A stretch of DNA of 64,000 nucleotides. It comes from Silicimonas sp. GTDB lineage: Bacteria > Pseudomonadota > Alphaproteobacteria > Rhodobacterales > Rhodobacteraceae. The position numbers and the translations under genes are program-made. The notes under the pieces were generated by a model, which made no database searches, was not told the DNA's origin, and saw only the letters and a program-made list of their open reading frames with translations. Where the stretch lies: positions 62,001 to 126,000 of the forward strand of contig JAJDUZ010000053.1 in the NCBI GenBank assembly GCA_022826385.1. Reading direction: 5' to 3'. This document shows positions 1-8,524 of the stretch, in pieces. How positions within the stretch are numbered: position 1 is the first letter of the stretch; each line of letters opens with the position of its first letter.

Positions 1-1135
1 CGGTGCGTTCCAGCACCCAGAAGGCGGCGATCAGGGCGATGGCCACCGAGACCGGTGCCGCGATCCGGCGGTGATACCAGCCGAAGCGCCCGAAGAAGAG
101 CGCCAGCGTGACCCATGCGGCTGCGATCACGGCAAGTTGGCCGATTTCGACGCCGACATTGAAGCCGATGAGTTTCGGGATGAAGTGGCTGTTGCCAAGT
201 CCGAATTCCTGCAGGACCGATGCGAAACCGAGCCCGTGCAACAGGCCGAAGCCGAAAATCACGAAGGGGCGCCAGGGTGGCAGTTTGCGCAGGAAGAGGT
301 TCTCGATCCCGACATAGACGATCGAGGCGGCGATGATGGGTTCCACGATCTCGCCCGGCAGCCGGATGATATCCAGCGCGCCAAGCGCCAGTGTCACCGT
401 GTGGGCCAGCGTGAAGGCCGTGACCTGCCAAAGCAGCGCGCCCATGCGCAGCGAGAAGAAGAAGAGGCCAAGGACGAACAGGATATGGTCGAGGCCTTGA
501 GGCACGATATGGTCGAAGCCGACGAAGATGTAGTCGGTGAAAGCTTCCAGCGCAGTCTGGTCGCTGCCGCCGGTGCGCGGGATCGGGTCGGTGGGGGTGC
601 CGGGGGTCAGGTAGGCTTCATAGCCGTTCTCGACGCCCATCTGACGCACGATCAGAACGCCAAGGGCGGCGTCCCAGCCAATGGTGATGGCGCTTCCGTC
701 GGCGGGCAGGGCGGCGGACAGCGCCAGCGTCGAAGTGCGCGCAAGTTCCAGATTGGGTTCGTCGGGGACGGTGACGTCGCCCAGTGTCAGCTCAAGCGGC
801 GTGTCTCCGGCGGTGACGTTGATCTTGTCGGCAATGCCGGGCCATGCGTTTCTGATCTCGGCTTCGAAATCCTCGGGCGAAAGGGCGCGCAGCCGGTCGT
901 AATCATCTGCGTTGGGCGCGTCATTGGTGTCGGCCAGCGCCTGAAGATCGATCTCGGCCACGGCGGCTTCAACCATCCAGTCGATGGTGAGCTCCAGCGT
1001 CTCGGTCCCGATCGTGACGTCCATGATCGCGGGCTGTGTTTCATGCGCACGCGCAGGCGTGATCGCCACAAGGGTTGACACCCAGAGCGCCAGCAGCACC
1101 TTCATGACCATTCCGAGAGGCAAGTTGAGACCCAT
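1..1135 (-). CDS. HupE/UreJ-family membrane protein (3' end beyond window)
   Basis: Reading the minus strand gives one open frame of 378 codons running off the window edge. It begins with a Sec-type leader (MKVLLALWVS, cleavage near ARA-HE), then a periplasmic domain of about 170 residues, then hydrophobic helices. The motif GFDHIVPQGLDHILFVLG (about residues 206-223) is the His/Asp-rich first helix of HupE/UreJ proteins, a family linked to nickel or cobalt handling. Starts at 1135 (AAAGGG 8 nt upstream), 1111 and 1105 are all possible; the leader fits 1105 best and the ribosome site fits 1135. It is head-to-head with the DUF4198 gene. The metal specificity cannot be read from the sequence. 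Confidence 0.8.
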   Translation of the reverse strand, partial: MGLNLPLGMVMKVLLALWVSTLVAITPARAHETQPAIMDVTIGTETLELTIDWMVEAAVAEIDLQALADTNDAPNADDYDRLRALSPEDFEAEIRNAWPGIADKINVTAGDTPLELTLGDVTVPDEPNLELARTSTLALSAALPADGSAITIGWDAALGVLIVRQMGVENGYEAYLTPGTPTDPIPRTGGSDQTALEAFTDYIFVGFDHIVPQGLDHILFVLGLFFFSLRMGALLWQVTAFTLAHTVTLALGALDIIRLPGEIVEPIIAASIVYVGIENLFLRKLPPWRPFVIFGFGLLHGLGFASVLQEFGLGNSHFIPKLIGFNVGVEIGQLAVIAAAWVTLALFFGRFGWYHRRIAAPVSVAIALIAAFWVLERT

Positions 1136-1940
1136 GAAACACACCCTTTCTGTTGCCATTTGCTTGGCATGTATTTCGTCTGTCGCCAAGGGCCATGAAT
1201 TCTGGATCGATCCGGTGCAGCACATGGTCTCGCCGGGGGAACCGGTGGTCGCGGATATCCGGGTTGGCGAAGCGTATGAAGGCTCGGCGTTTTCGTATAT
1301 TCCCTTGCGTTTCAGACGCTTCGACTATGCTTTTAATGGGGATATCCTACCTGTCGAAGGTCGGATTGGCGACCGCCCTGCCATGACGCAACCGGTGGAC
1401 GGCGAGGGTTTACTGGTCGCCATTCACGTGACGCAGGACCAAAGCCTCACGTGGACGACATGGGAGAGATTCGTGGGCTTCCTCGAACACAAGGACCTGG
1501 GCTGGGGGCTGGCCGAACATGATGCGCGCGGGCTCTCGCGCGAAAATGTGCGCGAACGCTATTCGCGATATGCCAAGTCGCTGGTCGCCGTGGGCGAGGG
1601 GGCAGGCGCTGACGTGGAAGCCGGGCTGGTGACCGAGTTCGTGGCGCTGGAAAACCCCTATACCGGCGATATGTCTGATGGGTTCGACGTGCGGGCGCTT
1701 TACGAGGGCGCGCCGCTGGAGGATGTGCAGATCGAGGTGTTCCGCAAGGCGCCCGACGGCACGGTCGAGATCACGCTGGAGCGGACGGACGCAGCCGGAG
1801 AGGCAACGATCCCGGTCGAGCCGGGGTATCGATACATGCTGGATACGGTGGTGCTGCAGCCGCTGGAGGTCGTCGAGGAACGTGATCCGTCATGGGAAAC
1901 GCTTTGGGCGAACCTGACCTTCGAGGTTCCGGCGGACTAG
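1134..1940 (+). CDS. DUF4198-family periplasmic protein
   Basis: The protein is 268 residues with a signal peptide (MKHTLSVAICLACISSVAKG) followed at once by HEFWIDP, the typical mature start of DUF4198 proteins. These are periplasmic beta-rich domains often found beside nickel/cobalt or TonB-type uptake genes. I chose the ATG at 1134 because it places the leader at the N terminus; the frame stays open further upstream without coding character. Its start overlaps that of the divergent HupE-like gene, so the two are probably functional partners in metal handling. That link is inference from context. Confidence 0.75.
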   Translation: MKHTLSVAICLACISSVAKGHEFWIDPVQHMVSPGEPVVADIRVGEAYEGSAFSYIPLRFRRFDYAFNGDILPVEGRIGDRPAMTQPVDGEGLLVAIHVTQDQSLTWTTWERFVGFLEHKDLGWGLAEHDARGLSRENVRERYSRYAKSLVAVGEGAGADVEAGLVTEFVALENPYTGDMSDGFDVRALYEGAPLEDVQIEVFRKAPDGTVEITLERTDAAGEATIPVEPGYRYMLDTVVLQPLEVVEERDPSWETLWANLTFEVPAD

Positions 1941-1989
1941 GGCTGACCGTCGCCGATCTTGCCCTGCGCTGCGCGCGCCTGCCTTGGCG

Positions 1990-2760
1990 TCAGCCCGCGA
2001 AGACATCCGTCTCGTACCGCACACCCATCAGGTACAGCCCGTCGGGTGGCGCCACGGGGCCACAGGCAGCGCGGTCCTTCGCCGCCAGCGCTTCGCCGAC
2101 ACGGGCGGGCGGCCATGCCCCGGCGCCCACGCGCTCCAACGTGCCGATGATCGAGCGCACCTGATTGTGCAGGAAGCTCCGCGCCCGCAGATGCGCCCGG
2201 ATTTCCAGCCCGCCCGGATAGGCCGTGGCTTCGAAGCGGATCTCGTCCATCGTCTTCACCGGGCTTTTGGCCTGGCACATGGTTGAGCGGAAGGTCGTAA
2301 AGTCATGGTGTCCCACCAGAAGAGCAGCGCCTTCCTGCATGGCGGCAAGGTCCAGATCATGCATCACGCGCCACATCTGCCCCTTGTCATGCACCAGAGG
2401 TGCGCGCCGGATGGCGATCCGGTAAAGGTACTGCCGCTCGACCGCCGAGAACCGGGCATGCCAGTCATCCGGCACCGCCGCGCAGGCGGTGATCGCGATC
2501 GGCGCGGGCTTCAAGTGATAGTTCAGCGCTTCGGACAGGCGGAACGGATCCCAGTCCCGGCCCATGTCGATATGCGCCACTTGGCCCATGGCATGAACCC
2601 CGGCATCGGTCCGCCCGGCGGCAGCGGTTGACGGCAAGTCAGGCTCAAGTTTGGCGAGCGCATCTTCGAGGTTTTCCTGCACGCTTGGTGCAGAAGACTG
2701 CCTCTGCCAGCCCGAGAAGGGCTGTCCGTCATACTCGATTTTCAGGGCATAGCGCGGCAT
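1990..2760 (-). CDS. truA: tRNA pseudouridine(38-40) synthase TruA
   Basis: The 256-residue protein has the TruA N terminus ([19 protein letters not shown]), the catalytic-Asp region [13 protein letters not shown] near residue 55, and the C-terminal [15 protein letters not shown] helix. TruA isomerises U38-U40 in tRNA anticodon arms. The ATG at 2760 has GGAGG only 2 nt upstream, so a TTG at 2769 (adding three residues) is the alternative. It converges on the DUF4198 gene with a 49-bp gap and is divergent from the response regulator. Confidence 0.95.
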   Translation of the reverse strand: MPRYALKIEYDGQPFSGWQRQSSAPSVQENLEDALAKLEPDLPSTAAAGRTDAGVHAMGQVAHIDMGRDWDPFRLSEALNYHLKPAPIAITACAAVPDDWHARFSAVERQYLYRIAIRRAPLVHDKGQMWRVMHDLDLAAMQEGAALLVGHHDFTTFRSTMCQAKSPVKTMDEIRFEATAYPGGLEIRAHLRARSFLHNQVRSIIGTLERVGAGAWPPARVGEALAAKDRAACGPVAPPDGLYLMGVRYETDVFAG

Positions 2761-2799
2761 GGCCTCCAATTAGCTTGCCAGCCGAGCACCTGCAAATTG

Positions 2800-2815
2800 A
2801 ATAAACGTATTTATT
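2800..2815. promoter_or_regulatory. AT-rich palindrome in the truA/response-regulator intergenic region
   Basis: The 266-bp region between truA and the response regulator contains the perfect inverted repeat AATAAA-CGTA-TTTATT, in an AT-rich patch that stands out from the GC-rich surroundings. It could be an operator or part of divergent promoters. No regulator is identified, and I see nothing else definable in this interval. Confidence 0.35.
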
Positions 2816-3035
2816 TCAATTGATTGGCGCGGATCGCCCCATTGTTGCCACGTTCTGCACAGTCGCTGCACGACCAGAAGAGCCTATCTGCACCTTGAAA
2901 CGCGATAAAGTTACTCAAGGCACGCATCTGACCCGCCGGAGTATAACTGTCCCCTCGTACTCTGGCGGGTTTGCACCTTCCCTCTCCATCACGCATAACA
3001 AGGGTAGCCTGTTTCAAGGTCGGTATCGCACGCAC

Positions 3036-3746
3036 ATGAGTACGCAAACAATCCTGGTGGTCGATGACGACCCGCAAATTCGAGAAATTCTTGGCATGGC
3101 GCTGGAACGCGCCGGGTTTGATGCTGTCATGGCCCGCGACGGGGCCGAAGGGCTGACGCAGGCCAAAACCATCAACCCCAGCCTTGCCGTGCTGGACATT
3201 GGCCTGCCGGAGATGGACGGGCTCGAGCTTTGCAAGGCGATCCGGAAAGACAGCGATCTGCCGATCCTGTTCCTGACGGCCCGCGACGATGAGGTTGACC
3301 GCATCCTTGGCCTTGAACTGGGCGGGGACGATTACGTGACCAAACCGTTCAGCCCGCGCGAACTTGTGGCGCGGGTGCGGGCGATCTTGAAGCGCACCGG
3401 CGGCACGGTTCAGGAAACGGCTGAAACCGCCGACCGTTCGGCCTTGTCCATCGGCCGCCTGACGGTGGTGCCCGAAAGCCATGTCTGCAAGGTGGACGAC
3501 ACGCATGTGACGCTGACCTCGACCGAACTGACGATCCTGTCGAAACTGATGGCGCGCCCGACGCAGGTCTTCAGTCGCCCCGCTCTGGTCGACGCGATCT
3601 GGGGGCCGGGCATGGTTGTCAGCGACCGCACGCTTGACAGCCACCTCCGCAACCTGCGCTCGAAACTGGCGGATGCCGGCTGTTCGGACGCGATCGAGAC
3701 GCTGCATGGCGTTGGTCTTCGGATGGGCCCGTGTCTCGGTTCGTAG
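3036..3746 (+). CDS. OmpR/PhoB-family response regulator
   Basis: The 236-residue protein has a receiver domain (residues 5-118: acidic pair D10/D11, phosphoacceptor D54 in AVLDIGLPEMDG, Thr81, K103 in VTKPF) and a C-terminal winged-helix DNA-binding domain (LTSTELTILSKLMARP to DSHLRNLRSKL). The start at 3036 puts TILVVDDDP in the canonical place; the frame is open upstream but lacks domain homology. The stop lies inside the start of the kinase gene (16-nt overlap), so the pair is translationally coupled. Confidence 0.9.
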   Translation: MSTQTILVVDDDPQIREILGMALERAGFDAVMARDGAEGLTQAKTINPSLAVLDIGLPEMDGLELCKAIRKDSDLPILFLTARDDEVDRILGLELGGDDYVTKPFSPRELVARVRAILKRTGGTVQETAETADRSALSIGRLTVVPESHVCKVDDTHVTLTSTELTILSKLMARPTQVFSRPALVDAIWGPGMVVSDRTLDSHLRNLRSKLADAGCSDAIETLHGVGLRMGPCLGS

Positions 3747-4708
3747 AACCCAAATGGCGACCGCCGCTGATGCTGGTCTTGGGGGGCTCGCTGATGGCGA
3801 TCCTCGTGCTGCCGGTCTATGCCGCACTTCTGGCTGACATCCTGACACCACTGACGGGGCGCCGGAACGCCGTGTTCATCGTGGCGGCGGGCTCGTTCCT
3901 TGCGACCTTGGTGCTGGGTCTGTTGCTCTGGCGGTTGATCCTCTCGCCCGTGCAGGCTCTGGCCGCCCGTGCGCAGGCCATTCGGGGGGGCGCGGCACCG
4001 GACGGGCTGGATCACTATGGCACGCCCGAGATCGGAGAACTGGCGCAGGACGTGCTGGACATGGCCGACGTTCTACAATCGCGCGAGATGGCGGTGCGGA
4101 GCTATACCGACCACGTCACACATGAATTGAAGACGCCGCTGACCGCGATCCGCGGGGCCGCCGAGTTGCTGGAAGCCGAGGAACATTTGCCGGATGAAAC
4201 GCGTCGGTTGGTTCAGACCATTGCCGGGGCTGAAAAGCGGGCGGTGAAGCTTTTGGGTGCCGCTCGGGAAATCGCGGCGGCGCGGATGCCCGAACACCAG
4301 GGCACGACCTTGCTGAAAGAGTGCATCCCCTCGCTGGAACACCGCCTGTCGGTGACGCAACTGGAAGTGAAAACCGACACCGTGGAACTGCCGCTGGCGC
4401 GGTCGGGGCTTGAGGTTGTGCTTGGCCATCTGGCCGAGAATGCCGAGCAGGCCGGGGCAACCGTGCTGAGCTTCGACACCGGCAAGACCGATGACGGGCC
4501 GTGGCTGCGCGTTGCCGACAACGGACCGGGGATTTCCAGCGGCAACAAGGCGCAGGTGTTCGAGCCCTTCTTCACCACGCGTCGCGATTCCGGTGGCACC
4601 GGCATGGGGTTGGCGATCGTGCAGACCCTGCTTTTGGCTCATGGCGCCCGGATCACGCTCGAAGACGCCGGCGAAGAAGGTGGCAGCCGCTTCCTGATCC
4701 AGTTCTGA
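3731..4708 (+). CDS. Sensor histidine kinase, CreC-like
   Basis: The 325-residue protein has two membrane helices (about 12-34 and 47-70), a short periplasmic loop, a HAMP-like linker, a HisKA domain with phosphoacceptor H131 in HVTHELKTPLTAIRGAAELL, and a HATPase_c domain (N-box LAENAEQAG, DNGPGIS, GGTGMGLAIV). The H-box resembles CreC, which is weak evidence for that subfamily. The tiny periplasmic loop suggests sensing in the membrane or cytoplasm. GTG start overlapping the response-regulator stop. The acyl-CoA synthetase starts 3 nt after its stop, so the three genes form an operon. Confidence 0.88.
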   Translation: MSRFVEPKWRPPLMLVLGGSLMAILVLPVYAALLADILTPLTGRRNAVFIVAAGSFLATLVLGLLLWRLILSPVQALAARAQAIRGGAAPDGLDHYGTPEIGELAQDVLDMADVLQSREMAVRSYTDHVTHELKTPLTAIRGAAELLEAEEHLPDETRRLVQTIAGAEKRAVKLLGAAREIAAARMPEHQGTTLLKECIPSLEHRLSVTQLEVKTDTVELPLARSGLEVVLGHLAENAEQAGATVLSFDTGKTDDGPWLRVADNGPGISSGNKAQVFEPFFTTRRDSGGTGMGLAIVQTLLLAHGARITLEDAGEEGGSRFLIQF

Positions 4709-4711
4709 TCG

Positions 4712-6220
4712 ATGGCGCGGCCGAGTGTCTATCTGAACGGCACACTGCCACCCTGTCCTGATCCATTCAACGCAGCCGAATGGTGCCTTGGCGCCGATGT
4801 TCCGGGCGACCGGGACGCGTTCATCGCGGTGGACCCTGACAAAGGCGTGATCGGCACATGGTCGTTCGAGGCGTTGCGGGCCAAGGTTCTGCGCGCGGCA
4901 GGGGCACTGGTGCAAGCGGGGGTGCAGCCGGCGGATCGCGTGGTTTTGTGTTTGGGCGATGTACCCGAATTTCCGGTGGCCTATTTCGGCGCGATTGCCG
5001 CCGGGGCCGTGGCGACGCCTTTGTCCTCGCAACTGTCGACAGCCGAGTTGGACGCGATCATCGCTTCGGTCGCGCCCCGTGTCGTCCTTGGCGGGCCAAG
5101 GTCCAGTTTGCCGGTCGCGGCACTGGATGCCGGGGAGCCTTGCCACGTCGTGCGCTGCAGGCCGGATGACCCGGCCCTGCTGGTCTTCACCTCGGGCTCC
5201 GGCGGGCGGCCGAAGGGCGTGCTGCATGCCCATCGCGCCTTCTGGGCCCGCCAGAGCATGCATCTGGGCTGGCACGGCATACGCGCTGGTGATCGGGTGA
5301 TGCATGCGGGTGCCTTCAACTGGACCTATACGCTGGGGGTTGGGCTGGCCGACACATGGTCGGTCGGGGCGACCGCCATTCTGAATGCTGGGCGGCGGGA
5401 CCCGGAGGTCTGGTCGGGGTTGGCGCAGCAGATGTCACCGTCCGTTTTTGCCGCCGCGCCAGCCGTGTATCGGCGCATTCTGAAATATGGGACCAACCTG
5501 CAAGCGTGGTTTGCATCGCTGCGCCATGCGGTGACCGCTGGCGAGGCCCTGTCGCCCGTGCTGCTGGACGCTTGGGGCCGGGCCACGGGCAAGCCCTTGC
5601 TGGAAGCGTTGGGGATGAGCGAGGTGTCCACCTATGTCTCGACCCCGCCCGACCGTGCGGCCGAACCGGGCGTCGCGGGCTGGCCGCAACCGGGGCGCCA
5701 TGTGGCGGTGGTGGATGACCACGGTGTGCCCGTCGACCGGGGCGGGATCGGAGGCCTGGCGGTGCACCGGGACGATCCGGGGCTTTTCCTGCGCTATTGG
5801 AACGACGCCGAACTGACGGCGCGCGCGTTCGCGGGCGATTGGTTCCTGACCGGTGATCTTGTCTCGATGCGCGCGGATGGCGCGATCACCTATGCCGGGC
5901 GGGCCGATGACCAAATGAACGTGCAAGGCTACCGCGTCGATCCGGGCGAGGTCGAGGTTGCGCTGTCGCTCTGCCCCGGTGTCAGCGCCTGTGCTGTCCG
6001 GGCGCTGGACGTCAAAGACGGGGTCTCTGTCGTGGCGGGCTGGGTCGTAGCCGAGCCGGGGCATGAACTGACCAAGGACAGCATCTTGGCAGACATCAGC
6101 ACGCGTCTGGCCGCGTATAAATGCCCGCGCGAGCTGTTCCGTGTGGAGGCCCTGCCGAGGACAGCCAACGGCAAGCTTGTCCGGCGTCGATTGTCGACCG
6201 ATGGAGCAACGCGGCTCTGA
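4712..6220 (+). CDS. AMP-forming acyl-CoA synthetase (benzoate-CoA-ligase-like)
   Basis: The 502-residue protein belongs to the ANL superfamily. Core motifs are LVFTSGSGGRPKGVLHAHRA (A3), ALGMSEVSTY (A5), WFLTGDLVSMRADGAITYAGRADDQMNVQGYRVDPGEVE (A7-A8) and the C-terminal catalytic Lys in TANGKLVRR (A10). These proteins adenylate a carboxylate and transfer it to CoA. The N-terminal half resembles benzoate-CoA-ligase-type synthetases, but the substrate cannot be fixed from sequence. It follows the two-component genes by 3 nt, so this system may control its expression. Confidence 0.87.
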   Translation: MARPSVYLNGTLPPCPDPFNAAEWCLGADVPGDRDAFIAVDPDKGVIGTWSFEALRAKVLRAAGALVQAGVQPADRVVLCLGDVPEFPVAYFGAIAAGAVATPLSSQLSTAELDAIIASVAPRVVLGGPRSSLPVAALDAGEPCHVVRCRPDDPALLVFTSGSGGRPKGVLHAHRAFWARQSMHLGWHGIRAGDRVMHAGAFNWTYTLGVGLADTWSVGATAILNAGRRDPEVWSGLAQQMSPSVFAAAPAVYRRILKYGTNLQAWFASLRHAVTAGEALSPVLLDAWGRATGKPLLEALGMSEVSTYVSTPPDRAAEPGVAGWPQPGRHVAVVDDHGVPVDRGGIGGLAVHRDDPGLFLRYWNDAELTARAFAGDWFLTGDLVSMRADGAITYAGRADDQMNVQGYRVDPGEVEVALSLCPGVSACAVRALDVKDGVSVVAGWVVAEPGHELTKDSILADISTRLAAYKCPRELFRVEALPRTANGKLVRRRLSTDGATRL

Positions 6221-6236
6221 CGGCGCGCGCGTTTGG

Positions 6237-6251
6237 TTAACAAACCGTTAA
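6237..6251. promoter_or_regulatory. CtrA-type box (TTAA-N7-TTAA)
   Basis: TTAA CAAACCG TTAA is an exact match to the full CtrA recognition sequence of alphaproteobacteria. It lies just after the acyl-CoA synthetase gene and points into the 193-bp gap before the 3' end of trpA. No convincing gene starts downstream on the plus strand, so its target is unclear. Confidence 0.45.
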
Positions 6252-6278
6252 AGACTCGATCTCAAAGCGCCACCGTCC

Positions 6279-6299
6279 TCCCACCCCTAGTGGGTGGGG
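6279..6299. terminator. Hairpin after the acyl-CoA synthetase gene
   Basis: CCCACCC and GGGTGGG form a 7-bp GC-rich stem with a 5-nt loop (CTAGT). There is no clear T-run on either side, so it is only a candidate terminator between the convergent acyl-CoA synthetase and trpA transcripts. The left arm belongs to a 20-nt string that recurs with one change near 17828. Confidence 0.4.
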
Positions 6300-6413
6300 G
6301 ATTCGCATAAGATTTCATGAAGAAACAAGGGGGCGCGTGTCGGTTCCGCCCGGCACCGGCCTGTTTCCGGCATCGTGGTTACCAAAGCCCTAACGAAACG
6401 CGCCGATCCCGGC

Positions 6414-7205
6414 TCACGCCGAATGCGCGCCGTCGGCCAGCCCCTTGACGAAGCTCAAGACATCAGCCGGGCTGTCACCGTTTGCGATCCGCTCGACAAT
6501 CGCCGAGCCGACCACGGCGCCATCCGCAATCGCAGCAATGTCGCGGCTGGCCTCGGGCGTCTTGATCCCGAAGCCCACGATCACCGGCAGGTCGGTCGAG
6601 GCCTTGATCCGCGCCACTTCCGGCCCGACATCGGTGGCCACGGCATTCGCCGCCCCGGTGATCCCGGTGATCGATACGTAATATACGAACCCGCTGGTGT
6701 TCTGCAGAACCTTCGGCAGGCGCTTTTCGTCTGTTGTCGGCGTCGCAAGCCGGATGAAGTTCAGACCGGCGGCCTGCGCGGGGATGCAAAGCTCGCTGTC
6801 CTCCTCGGGCGGCAGATCGACGACGATCAAACCGTCGATCCCCGCAGCCTTGGCATCCTCAAGGAAACGATCGACCCCGTGGCTGTAGATCGGGTTGTAA
6901 TACCCCATCAGCACGATCGGCGTCGTGTCGTCCTGCTCGCGGAAGGTGCGGGCGAGGTCGAGCGTCTTCTTCAGCGTCTGGCCTGCTTCCAGCGCACGCT
7001 GGCCGGCCAGCTGGATGGTCGGGCCATCTGCCATCGGATCGGTGAAGGGCAGGCCCAGTTCGATCACGTCGACACCGGCGGCGGGCAGGCCGCGCACGAT
7101 TTCAAGCGACGTGTCGTAATCGGGATCACCGGCCATGATGTAAGCCACGAAGGCTTTCTTGCCTTCCGCCTGCAGGGCGGCAAATTTCGCGTCGATCCGG
7201 GACAT
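6414..7205 (-). CDS. trpA: Tryptophan synthase alpha subunit
   Basis: The 263-residue TIM-barrel protein keeps the two catalytic acids at canonical positions, E49 (VIELGLPF) and D60 (TDPMADGP), and the phosphate-binding [11 protein letters not shown] and GSAIVERI segments. It cleaves indole-3-glycerol phosphate to indole for channelling to TrpB. The ATG at 7205 has AGAGG 6 nt upstream; the frame extends far beyond it but without homology. trpB is not adjacent here. It diverges from ychF. Confidence 0.96.
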   Translation of the reverse strand: MSRIDAKFAALQAEGKKAFVAYIMAGDPDYDTSLEIVRGLPAAGVDVIELGLPFTDPMADGPTIQLAGQRALEAGQTLKKTLDLARTFREQDDTTPIVLMGYYNPIYSHGVDRFLEDAKAAGIDGLIVVDLPPEEDSELCIPAQAAGLNFIRLATPTTDEKRLPKVLQNTSGFVYYVSITGITGAANAVATDVGPEVARIKASTDLPVIVGFGIKTPEASRDIAAIADGAVVGSAIVERIANGDSPADVLSFVKGLADGAHSA

Positions 7206-7328
7206 CTCTGGCCTCTTCTGTATGGTCCACGGGTGTCTGCCTGAATTGGGCCCCAAGTTCAACGGGGAAGGGTTGCACCGGGCGCCGCCAATCGCTAGAG
7301 CACCTGGCACGCTGAAAGGACCGTACAT

Positions 7329-8426
7329 ATGGGCTTCAAGACCGGGATCGTCGGACTTCCGAATGTGGGAAAATCCACGCTGTTCAACGCGTTGACGCGC
7401 ACCGCGGCCGCGCAGGCGGCGAATTTCCCGTTCTGCACCATCGAGCCCAATGTGGGCGAAGTGGCCGTGCCCGACCTGCGGCTGGCGAAACTGGCTGAAA
7501 TCGCCAAGTCGAAAGAGGTCATTCCGGCACGGATGACCTTTGTCGATATCGCCGGTCTGGTGAAGGGGGCGGCGCAGGGCGAAGGGCTGGGGAACCAGTT
7601 CCTGGCCAATATCCGCGAGGTTGACGCCATTGCCCATGTGCTGCGCTGTTTCGAAGACGGTGACGTGACCCATGTCGAAGGCCGGGTCGACCCGGTGGCG
7701 GATGCCGAGACGATCGAAACCGAGTTGATGCTGGCCGACCTCGAAAGCATCGAGAAGCGGATGCAGAACCTTGTCCGCAAGATCCGGGGTGGCGACAAGG
7801 AGGCCATCCAGCAGGAGCGGCTCTTGAAGCTGGCCGCCGAGGCGCTGGAGAACGGCAAGCCCGCGCGCTCGGTCGAGGTCGACGCCGAAGACGAGAAGTC
7901 GTGGAAGATGCTGCAGCTTCTGACCGCCAAGCCGGTGCTCTATGTCTGCAACGTGGCCGAGGATGAAGCCGCCGAAGGCAATGCCCATTCGGCCCGCGTG
8001 GCTGAAATGGCGGCTGCCGAAGGGGCCGCTTCGGTCGTGATCTCGGCCAAGATCGAGGAAGAGATCAGCCAGCTTGAGCCGGACGAGGCCGAGATGTTCC
8101 TGGAAGAACTGGGCCTGACCGAAGCCGGGCTCGACCGGATGATCCGCGCGGGCTACGAGCTGCTTGAACTGCAAACCTATTTCACCGCAGGTCCGAAAGA
8201 GGCGCGCGCCTGGACCATTGCCAAGGGCACGCTGGCGCCGGGGGCGGCCGGTGTGATCCACGGTGATTTCGAAAAGGGGTTCATCAGGGCCGAAACGATT
8301 GCCTATGAGGATTATGTCGCGCTGGGCGGTGAAGCGGGGGCGCGTGATGCGGGCAAACTGCGCGCTGAAGGCAAGACATACGAAGTGAAGGATGGCGACG
8401 TCCTGCACTTCCTGCATTCCGCCTGA
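7329..8426 (+). CDS. ychF: Redox-regulated ATPase/GTPase YchF (Obg family)
   Basis: The 365-residue protein has a P-loop [12 protein letters not shown] at residues 9-20, the G2/G3 segments [11 protein letters not shown] and [20 protein letters not shown], the NVAE nucleotide-base motif, an alpha-helical coiled insert (about 130-200) and a C-terminal TGS domain ending in the conserved [16 protein letters not shown]. YchF binds ribosomes and hydrolyses ATP, and acts in translation quality control and stress responses. Full family length. Confidence 0.97.
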   Translation: MGFKTGIVGLPNVGKSTLFNALTRTAAAQAANFPFCTIEPNVGEVAVPDLRLAKLAEIAKSKEVIPARMTFVDIAGLVKGAAQGEGLGNQFLANIREVDAIAHVLRCFEDGDVTHVEGRVDPVADAETIETELMLADLESIEKRMQNLVRKIRGGDKEAIQQERLLKLAAEALENGKPARSVEVDAEDEKSWKMLQLLTAKPVLYVCNVAEDEAAEGNAHSARVAEMAAAEGAASVVISAKIEEEISQLEPDEAEMFLEELGLTEAGLDRMIRAGYELLELQTYFTAGPKEARAWTIAKGTLAPGAAGVIHGDFEKGFIRAETIAYEDYVALGGEAGARDAGKLRAEGKTYEVKDGDVLHFLHSA

Positions 8427-8450
8427 TCCGACCTGCGGCTAGCAGCAGCA

Positions 8451-8518
8451 AGTCCGTTGTAGAGTTTCATCTGAAAGCGCGCTATTACTCGCCGTAAGCG
8501 AGCGTTTCGGAGCGGACT
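8451..8518 (+). other. Nested palindromic leader before the hybrid kinase gene
   Basis: The 98-bp gap upstream of the kinase contains nested complementary segments: outer arms AGTCCG and CGGACT, intermediate arms GAAAGCG and CGTTTC, and an inner hairpin CTCGC-CGTAA-GCGAG. The transcript could fold into one long stem ending 6 nt before the start codon. It may act as an RNA regulatory leader or as an operator. Nothing known was recognised. Confidence 0.4.
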
Positions 8519-8524
8519 ACAACC

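Noticed and set aside
71-1078. Long plus-strand open frame opposite the HupE-like gene
   Set aside because: Low-complexity charged composition. The minus strand has a signal peptide, membrane helices and a family motif.
6317-6448. 43-codon plus-strand ORF (MKKQGGACRF...) running into trpA
   Set aside because: Arg/Pro-rich, non-coding-like composition, no ribosome site, and it overlaps trpA on the other strand.
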